Positions 57,004 to 64,000 of a DNA stretch of 64,000 nucleotides are shown piece by piece. The DNA lies in NCBI GenBank assembly GCA_012845835.1, contig JABAKD010000021.1, positions 17,177,666 to 17,241,665 of the forward strand, written 5' to 3'. The position numbers and the translations under genes were made by a program. The stretch is from Undaria pinnatifida. Its lineage: Eukaryota > Sar > Phaeophyceae > Laminariales > Alariaceae. Below the pieces are notes generated by a model. The model did not search any database. It was not told the DNA's origin and was given only the letters and a program-made list of their open reading frames with translations. Within the stretch, counting starts at the first letter, position 1, and every line of letters begins with the position of its first letter.

Positions 57004-57974
57004 TGTGTATTATGGGTGTATGTGTATGTGTGTATGTGTGTGTACGTGTGTGCGTTTTGGCGCCTCTAACGGGACCTCACACCTTTTTTTTTTTTCTGGC
57101 GAGAAAGCCCCGTCCGTGCAGCGTTTTTTTTATTGCGGCGGCGACAAAAAGTTTCGCACGCGACACGCCTTCCAACGTCTGTCTGTTGTTGCGCAAAGCA
57201 GCAATTCCGATAAAAAAACTAAATGCCCCCGCGCGCAGCATCGCAACAGCCAAAGAACGCCCTGCTGTTTCTTATCGTGGTAGTTCTAGTGAAAGCTTCC
57301 CTTTCCCCCCCCTTTCGTGTTGACAAGTTGGTATTATCATAGTGCTATATCCCATCCATGCACGTACTGCGTCAGTGAGTTGGTGTGTACGGCGGTGGCA
57401 GTGAAAATAAAACATGGCGGCATGTAAGAGAAACTTTTTTTTTTTTCGCCTAGCCCGCACAGTAGTAGTACTGGGCATTTCCTGCTCCACGCCATCGCGA
57501 AACGTCAATCTGCAACATGCAATAGTAGAGCTTACCACCTACTTGTTGGATAAAATGGTCGACGCACACTGTGTGTACATTACGAGATGAAGGGAGTATC
57601 ACCGTACTACTGTACTGCGTTGGCTGGTTGCGTTTCATTGGGTTTGAGGGTTAGGGCTGGGGTTGGACTACATATTACGTATGAGTAGTGGTATATATAT
57701 GTTGTTTTTTTGTCTTTTTATCCTCCGGCGCGGATGGGGAAAAATAAAGCTTTAGCTCACCACACTTCCACGTATTTTCATACGCGTCGTGTGTCGATTT
57801 AACTCAGTCTCAGTTGCTTTCGCAGCCCAACGCTAGCTGGCGCACCCTCCGGGTCCCATCGTAGGTGTAGCGTAAGCTGTCCTTATCAGTGGTCTTCGTT
57901 ACATATGTGTCGACCATTTTCTCGAAGAAGCGGTCAGGTACCCTCGGCTACAATCAATGGCGTCAAAGGCGACT
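57004..57974. other. Stretch without a recognisable gene
   Basis: Nothing recognised. Confidence 0.5.
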
Positions 57975-58597
57975 GCAAAGTGTTAAGTGTTAAGTGTCAA
58001 GTGTTAAGTGTTAAGTGTTGAGTGTCAAGTGTTGAGTGTTAAGTGTTAAGTGTTAAGCAGTGTTAAGTAGTAGTGTTAAGTGTTAAGTAGTGTTAAGTAG
58101 TGTCAAGTGTCAAGTGTTAAGTGTTAAGTGTTAAGTAGTGTTAAGCGTTAAGTGTTAAGTAGTGTTAAGTGTTAAGTGTTAAGTGTTAAGTGTTAAGTGT
58201 TAAGTGTTAAGTGTTAAGTGTTAAGTAGTGTTAAGTAGTGTCAAGTGTCAAGTGTTAAGTGTTAAGTGTTAAGTAGTGTTAAGCGTTAAGTGTTAAGTAG
58301 TGTTAAGTGTTAAGTGTTAAGTGTTAAGTGTTAAGTGTCAAGTGTTAAGTGTTAAGGAGTGTTAAGTGTTAAGTGTTAAGTGTTAAGTAGTGTTAGGTGT
58401 TAAGTGTTAAGTAGTGTTAAGTGTTAAGTGTTAAGTAGTGTCAAGTGTTAAGTGTTAAGTGTTAAGTGTTAAGTGTTAAGTAGTGTTAAGTAGTGTCAAG
58501 TAGTGTCAAGTGTTAAGTGTTAAGTGTTAAGGAGCGCTAAGTGTTAAGTGTTAAGTGTTAAGTGTTAAGTAGTGTTAAGTGGTGTTAAGTGTTAAGG
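57975..58597. repeat. 7-bp satellite AAGTGTT with a 138-bp higher-order unit
   Basis: 620 bp of AAGTGTT with inserted AAGTAGTGTT and AAGTGTC variants. The variant pattern around TGTCAAGTGTCAAG recurs exactly at 58101 and 58239, 138 bp apart, which shows duplication of blocks, not only of single units. Confidence 0.95.
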
Positions 58598-58875
58598 TAC
58601 GGCCTGGAATTACCGATTGGAATTATCTGATTTGATAGAAAACTGGCCGTTTGCGGATGGATGGCGTTTTCTATTCGGGATCGCCAGGAAATATAGTCGA
58701 GGCACGCGCCTCGCGTTGTCATATATATGCCATCCGGGGCTCTGTGGAGTGTTTAATAAAGGTGCTTCTCTCCTAAAAAAAAGCTTGAGAAAGTAAGTGA
58801 GTACTCTCCGAGGACCAGCTTAATAGGCAGAGACGTGCAGGGGACACTCTGTGTCAGCGCCCAATAACTTAACAA
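58598..58875. other. Stretch without a recognisable gene
   Basis: Nothing recognised. An AATAAA motif lies at 58755. Confidence 0.5.
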
Positions 58876-58938
58876 ATAAATGGCGTCGTCGACGGACCAT
58901 AGGTTGTTTGGGCGTGGGTTCGAATCCCACCATCCACA
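58876..58938 (+). other. tRNA 3'-half relic
   Basis: 58914-58930 is a perfect T-arm, GTGGG TTCGAAT CCCAC, followed by the acceptor-like CATCCAC. No 5' acceptor GTGGATG is found upstream and the D-arm and anticodon region are not convincing. The minus strand gives the peptide DSNPRP, which is typical of translated tRNA-derived repeats. Confidence 0.6.
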
Positions 58939-58997
58939 ATAATACACGTTTTACGAATTTCTCCATCCATGTCGAACGTGAAAAATACTCTCCTCTC

Positions 58998-59045
58998 GGT
59001 AGTGGCGCATTAGTCCGTTGGACGACTTGCAAAAGGTTAACCAAT
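58998..59045 (+). other. tRNA 5'-half relic
   Basis: AGTGGCGCATTAGTCCGTTG followed by GACGACTTGCAAAAGG resembles the D-arm and anticodon arm of an arginine-type tRNA (TGGCGCA, TTGGAC...). The T-arm does not follow. It sits about 60 bp after a 3'-half relic, in permuted order. Confidence 0.4.
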
Positions 59046-59089
59046 AGCTCTTACTTGCCCAAACTAAGCCTTATAACACATACATGACG

Positions 59090-60180
59090 ACCGCCGCGAC
59101 TACAATGGGTGGCGACTTAACAGCATGCCGGTAGGTTCCGTAAGTTGGTCAAGTGTTTATCCGAAAAAAAAAAGGTATGCATACAGGCATTCTAGTTGTT
59201 CCCCGTGGTGTGTGTTCGTGACATCGCGCTTTCACATCCCATCGCACTTTCCCGTCCTTGCACACTCAGAGTCTCTGCGCTACGAGGTGACCGTCATGGA
59301 AGAAATTAGATCAGTTTTTTTACGGTAACAACGATCGCTTATTATTATGTGTATTATTATGTGTATTATTATAATTTAATACACTCCATCCAGCGCTGTG
59401 AGATCGAAGATTTCGTCGAAGCCCACCTCTGCGACCTAGCTGTGTCGGAAGCTCCGATCGCGCGGACTTTTATGTAGCAGTGTTTTTTGTCGCCGCTCTC
59501 GTCACGAATAGATACACAACACCACAATAGAGACGCACTAATACGCACGATCGGAGTAGTATTACAGAGTATCACAGAGTATCACAGAGTATCACAGAGT
59601 ATCGGAGTAGTATCACACACACTGCCTGCAAGGATGAGGTTCGGCGAAATCTTCGATCTCACGGCTGAATGGAGTGCAATTTGTGATTGTAACAGTTAGT
59701 TGCCATAGCGCGCGGCTACAACGATTGAAGGCAAACGCGACAACAGCGACCACGATGATGCTAGTGACTGACCGGCAAATTATTTATGTGGTACATACAT
59801 ACATGCAGAATGGCGGTACCAGGTACGTTCCGTAATTTCGGTCAGGTATTTGTCCGAGTAAATAATATTTACTGTGCCGCCATCTCTCGTCATCTCCCGT
59901 ACTGCTGCCGTACTGCTGCCGTATGATACATGCTATTATTACAAAAACGTTTTTCTAATAATAGATGGCGACAACAGCAACGAACGCCGGAGCTGGCAAA
60001 CGACGACAATCGATGAATGAGCGGCGACTTCATATGTAGTTACGTGTTGCAGAATAACGAAATGATCCGTAAGCTTTATTATTAACAGGTAGGTAGGTAC
60101 CATGCATGCTTATCCGAAAAAAACGAAAGCACGACGACGGCAGAAATCCCAACGCTCTTACGAAGTATTATTTTTTCGTG
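59090..60180 (+). repeat. Three diverged copies of a repeat, one interrupted by an inverted-repeat element
   Basis: Shared blocks: CGACGACCGCCGCGACTACA or GCGACAACAGCGACCACGAT or GCGACAACAGCAACGAACGC; then GCATGCCGGTAGGTTCCGTA, GGTACCAGGTACGTTCCGTA or AGGTAGGTAGGTACCATGC; then TTTATCCGAAAAAA, TTTGTCCGAGTAAA or CTTATCCGAAAAAA. The three copies lie at about 59085-59180, 59730-59860 and 59965-60130. The 59380-59693 element sits between the first and second. Confidence 0.65.
59380..59693. mobile_element. ~314-bp inverted-repeat element related to the GATGAGTTTCG family
   Basis: The left end carries CACTCCATCCAGCGCTGTGA, a GATCGAAGATTTCGTCGAAG block and CCACCTCTGCG. The right end carries CCTGCAAGGATGAGGTTCGG, a CGAAATCTTCGATCTCACGG block and CTGAATGGAGTG: an imperfect inverted repeat of about 50 bp. 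No coding capacity; inside there are four copies of an 11-bp AGTATCACAG-type unit. One terminus equals the single terminus of the copies at 27880, 34400, 37725 and 39150. Likely a MITE; target duplication not determined. Confidence 0.75.
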
Positions 60181-60414
60181 GGGCCTTTGCAGGAGGAGCG
60201 TGGCGGCTGGAATTGATTCCGATCCGCGTGCGCCCTTGAGCCCGCGTTCCACTTCTTCCCCCTTCTTCGAGTTACTGGCGTGTGGGGGTAATATCGTGCC
60301 ACCGTTCCCAGCACGCACTACTACTGCTGCTGCGCATTAGCCGGATGCTGGCTTCTTGTCGCCGTTTCCTATCTACTTAGCGGTCCCTCACGGGTACTCG
60401 CCCTTTCGGAGCCG

Positions 60415-60585
60415 GTGTGTAGCGACGGTGTGTAGCGACGGTGTGTGGTAGGGTGAAGCGACGGTGTGTGGTAGTGTGTAGCGACGGTGTGTGGTAGTGT
60501 GTAGCGACGGTGTGTGGTAGTGTGTAGCGACGGTGTGTGGTAGTGTGTAGCGACGGTGTGTGGTAGTAGTGTGAAGCGACAACAA
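60415..60585. repeat. 23-bp minisatellite, GCGACGGTGTGTGGTAGTGTGTA
   Basis: Six near-perfect copies (unit given in pieces: GCGACGGTGTGTGG, TAGTGTGTA), with one GAAGCGAC variant at each edge. Confidence 0.93.
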
Positions 60586-61587
60586 AGACGACGACAACAG
60601 TCAGACTGAGATACTTTTTCTCGATACTTAGAGATAAGCTACGATAGAGTTGGTATTATTTTTTTTTTTTAAATGTCTTCCGAGTGACGGGGCTCGTTAA
60701 GCTTAAACCAATAAGCTACTTGCATTAAGGATTTTAAATCGTAATTTTGGCTGTGGGGGGAGAAAAATCGAGAAAATAATAACTTGGTTAATGTAGGGTC
60801 ATGGCCCAGTTTGAGAGGAAAAAAAAACATAGTAGAATCCCATATAAAAAAATTGAACAATCGACCAGCCAGCCAGAACACCAACACATCGAGGCACACA
60901 TCATCTTCCACAGGGCATCCCGGACACACCAAACGGCATCTACAACACCCAAGCACCCTCTCGAAGAGGCTGCCAGGTTCCTGGTGGACGATCTGCGGGG
61001 TTGCCTACGGCAGACAGGCTGACGCGTCATCAAGAGTGCCCGAAGCGGCGCAAATTTAGCTCTTTGCTACGAACACGTAGCAGCCAGAGAGCAATTTTCG
61101 AAATCAGAAGGCTCTTCTCACGTTTTTTGTAGACCGATAAGCTGTGGCCCACACACAAACGCAACGCGCCACAAGTGCTCCACGCACGCCAACGCCACAG
61201 GTGCGGAAGGCTCAACCGGCCCCATCCCTGGCCCGCAGCAAAGCCTGTTTGCAGCCCACCAACAACAACAGCAGTAGTAGTGCGGCCTTTCGGCGTTTTT
61301 GAATATTTTGAGCAGTCTGCTCAATAATCAAAAAGCCACACCGGTACATGAAAACCCGCGAACAGTTTGAAATTCAAAAGCTCGGAGATCGGTAGACAGG
61401 AGGACGACACCATGCAAGGCATACCATAGACACGGTAGTGCGCCTTTCTTCACCCTGAAGCAGCTCGTCTCTACCCCTGAAGCAGCCGGTCTCCACTCTT
61501 GAAGAAGCCGGTGGTCTCCACTGTTTCGAAGCCTCGAGTTTCCTCCTTTGGAACCCTCCTTGTGTCCCTCTTGCGCGGCCGTTTCCC
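60586..61587. other. Stretch without a recognisable gene
   Basis: A T-run at 60658-60670 and A-runs near 60820-60850. 61452-61530 has three copies of a ~27-bp unit around CTGAAGCAGCCGGTCTCCAC. Nothing recognised. Confidence 0.5.
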
Positions 61588-61839
61588 ATGTTACACCATC
61601 GGTGTATCGGCCACTTCCGGTCTTGCAAGGAGGACGGCACAGATGCAACCTTTGGTCTTCGGCTAGACGATCCAGCAAGATGTTTGTGGTTCGCGAGACG
61701 TCGCCCGGATGGCCAGGAGTGGTCAGGGAAACACTCGAGAGTTTCATCACTTATCGATGTTACAAACGAGATCGACAAAATCGGCAACACACATCTTGCC
61801 TTTAAATATCTACTGCTGCTGTACATCATGACGTGGTAA
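61588..61839 (+). CDS. Possible small exon or relic, 83 codons
   Basis: ATG start. The frame reads CKEDGTDATFGLRLDDPARC, then LWFARRRPDGQEWSGKHSRV, then a run to a stop, with a mixed, protein-like composition that differs from the repeat peptides around it. No domain recognised and no splice partner found. Confidence 0.2.
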   Translation: MLHHRCIGHFRSCKEDGTDATFGLRLDDPARCLWFARRRPDGQEWSGKHSRVSSLIDVTNEIDKIGNTHLAFKYLLLLYIMTW

Positions 61840-62989
61840 TCGATGACCCGTCCTAGGTGTTTACTTGTAAATCGTTTCATATTGTTTTTAGTCTCTGTCC
61901 CGTCTCCCCCTCCTCTGGCATGAAACCCAATCCAACCACATTCTCCACATACATCAAACATCATTGTCATCAGAGCCTTCAAACCGTTTTGTTTTGTTCC
62001 CAGCAGTTGAGCACATCATCAACAGCAGTTGAGCACATTATCAACATCAGTTGAGCACGTCATCAACGCACGAGAAAGAGGGACAGAAAATTGCGCCACA
62101 GTAACCCACACAGCAGCAGCAGCAGCACAGCAGCCTGTTCGCGGTCGGTAGTCAGCGTGGAGGGTAGGAACCGGTCGCTGGTCTCCCTGCCGTGTGTACT
62201 TATACCCTGCCGTGATGTTTGCTGCGGTGCAATTTTCCGTTCTGCAACAATACCTCTTGTTCGTACTCCTAGCCTAAACTTCCCAGAATCATAAAAAATA
62301 TACTACAGCACAGCCGGGGTAGCATGACCAGAAGGTTGTTTGTGATGTGTGGTGAGTACACCCGGAGTCCGTGCTTGTTATCGATCCTAGAGACATACAA
62401 AGTATATTATAAAAAATGAAACAAAGTATATGTGAGACAGGGTAAACAACAATCTCAATAAATAAGGAATCAACATCTAGTCTAATGAAGCAAGTGAAAT
62501 ACCGGCGTACCGGGCACGACAGCAAAACAAAACGAGCGAGACCATAATATGAGGAAAAAATTGAAACTTAAAAAAGAAAACGCCAGGGAGGGGCTCTGAA
62601 GAACGAGAGATGCAAAAAAGCCAGAACGGCTGCAAGAGAAACAACCTACGTGCTGGTGAAGGGAAACAGCTAACTGTTGCACGGACGAAACAACAGGAAG
62701 AAGAGGAAGATACCGGCCTAAGGCCGGCGGGGAGGAAAAACAAGGAAACAAACAGAAGAAAAAAGGCAACAGCTGAAAACGAACAAAGCAAGCAAGACAA
62801 CAAGTAAATGGCATTACTGCCGCGTTCGCGCTTCCCCCTTTGATCTCGATGAATACACACAAAGGAAAACATTACCGCTCACTGTAATGTTTAGGGCTAT
62901 GCCATAGTACTTCAACACGCTCCACAAAGTAGTCAAACCGGTAGCTTGCCACACCATGTACCATTTCGATTCGACGTTCGTCCACAGCT
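61840..62989. other. Stretch without a recognisable gene; probable LINE 3' flank at its end
   Basis: 62004-62065 has three or four copies of a 22-bp unit with CAGTTGAGCACATCATCAAC. 62540-62830 is A- and G-rich and may be the 3' untranslated region of the minus-strand LINE relic that follows. Confidence 0.45.
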
Positions 62990-63964
62990 GTATCGGTATG
63001 CCCCCCCCCCCCCCCCCCCCCCCCCCTCCCTCCAGTTTACCCTTGTTGCTGTTATTGGTGTCCACTGTTGCGTGGATTAACCAGCTCTTATCCGCCTCGG
63101 TCCTATGCCATTTCGCCATGAAGCGGCCCGCCGCGTCGACGACCCCCCGGTACCAGTTTCCACTCCTCTTAGCCGCCCTCGACCATAGCACACTTTTTAC
63201 TCCTAACAGCAAAGCGGGGTTGTCCGTTGAATGCGTTGATATCGTCTGCTACAGCTTGAGCCCAGTTCTTTTCTGGTCGGCCTGGTCCCGGGTTTGACCC
63301 ACATCAACCATCGTCCCGAACATCACCCGATGAGTCAGCCGCTCAGTTGTCGTCCTTTGTACGGCTCCCGCAAAGAGGAGGTGGCTTTTGCGTGGTCGTC
63401 TCAACGCTTTCACATTGTGTTGAGGGTCTTGGCGGTCGATATATTGTGGTCGGTGCGTTGTCGGAGCTGGGAGCCCAAATCGGTTAGGAGGAGGTTTGAG
63501 TGTGCCGAACGTTCATAGGTCAGCAAAGCGTTGTCTCCTTTTTCGTTTCGCACACGGTGAGGCCTGCTGTTTCGAAAACGGTCACAATGACAGTCATCTT
63601 CGCAAGGTTTTCCTTTGATTTACAAACAACGCCTGCATCGTCGGCGTACAGCATACCGCAGACTGGCCTCCGTACATGTGCCAGTGTTTCAACCTCCAAC
63701 CCGCCCTCCCCGAAGTCCTCCTCGAGGTGCACCAAGTCCAAAAAAAAATTGGGTCCTCACTGAAACTTAGCGGAACGGAATGTATCGCTGTGCGGGGAAA
63801 AATTCATTGCGAAGAAGAGGCGACGGTACACATCCTTGCCGCAATCCCTGAGTGACGTCATGCCATTCATAGTCTTCACCGTGTCATCCATACGCACGCG
63901 AGCTCGCATGCTTTCGTGGAACTGGCCAATAACGGAAAATATTTTCTCGGGTACGCATTCCAAC
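62990..63964 (-). pseudogene. Decayed second copy of the LINE family, RT and C-terminus
   Basis: Minus-strand pieces in several frames. FHESMRARVRMDD (63757-63963) and VHLEEDFGEGG to [12 protein letters not shown] and AGLTVCE (63520-63741) match the LINE at 5116-6765, including its YADD. SGNWYRGVVDAAGRFMAKWH (near 63150) matches GKWYRGVLEAAERFMGRWH in the C-terminal part at 4036-4863. The part between RT motif C and the C-terminal region is shortened. A run of about 26 C at 63001-63026 falls in the Gly-rich C-terminus. The N-terminal part lies beyond the window. Confidence 0.82.
63001..63026. repeat. Poly-C run
   Basis: An uninterrupted run of about 26 C, a likely sequencing and replication slippage hotspot. 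Comparable runs occur at 52187-52214 (G) and 8979-8993 (C). Confidence 0.95.
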
Positions 63965-64000
63965 TAAACACTCAACATCACGGCATATTTTTTTTGTCAC

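Noticed and set aside
58876-58938. Functional tRNA gene
   Set aside because: Only the T-arm and part of the acceptor are sound; no matching 5' acceptor or normal D-arm is present upstream.
1-64000. rRNA genes, organelle genes, phage or bacterial operons
   Set aside because: No rRNA-like segments, no compact gene strings and no ribosome-binding sites; introns and retroelements point to a eukaryotic nucleus.

Overview
The window looks like nuclear DNA of a eukaryote, not a bacterium, phage or organelle. It has very low gene density, many micro- and minisatellites of different unit lengths, at least two classes of retrotransposon, tRNA-derived SINE-like repeats, short inverted-repeat elements, and one gene with GT-AG introns. 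That gene encodes a secreted right-handed beta-helix protein with two C-terminal discoidin-like modules. Together with a tyrosine-recombinase (DIRS-like) retroelement, this suggests a stramenopile alga (brown alga, diatom or relative). That placement is inference and nothing in the window proves it.

Layout. 1-1.1 kb: a degenerate 9-bp minisatellite. 3.1-6.8 kb: a 5'-truncated LINE on the minus strand, with a second partial copy of its 3' end beside it and a 247-bp inverted-repeat element inserted in its reverse transcriptase. 6.8-9.5 kb: a cluster of tandem repeats and a C-rich dispersed family. 12.5-19.3 kb: a DIRS-like element (gag-like, RT-RNase H, tyrosine recombinase) preceded by inverted copies of its own end sequences. 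20-31 kb: microsatellites and no convincing gene. 31.2-40.2 kb: dispersed repeats, including three SINE-like copies. 42.9-50.2 kb: the beta-helix gene, the only gene I can model with confidence. 50-62.5 kb: minisatellites, inverted-repeat elements and tRNA-like relics. 62.8-64 kb: a decayed second copy of the LINE family, running off the window end.

The only likely functional host protein is the beta-helix one. It appears exported, and the fold suggests it acts on or binds polysaccharide. The transposon genes carry stops and frameshifts; several frameshifts sit at homopolymer runs, so some may be sequencing errors. The SINE-like copies would need RT supplied from elsewhere, and the LINE family is a candidate source, but no shared 3' end was demonstrated.

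All repeat boundaries are read by eye and are approximate unless stated. Six perfect copies of the palindrome TACTTCGAAGTA are scattered through the window and are not explained by any feature annotated here.
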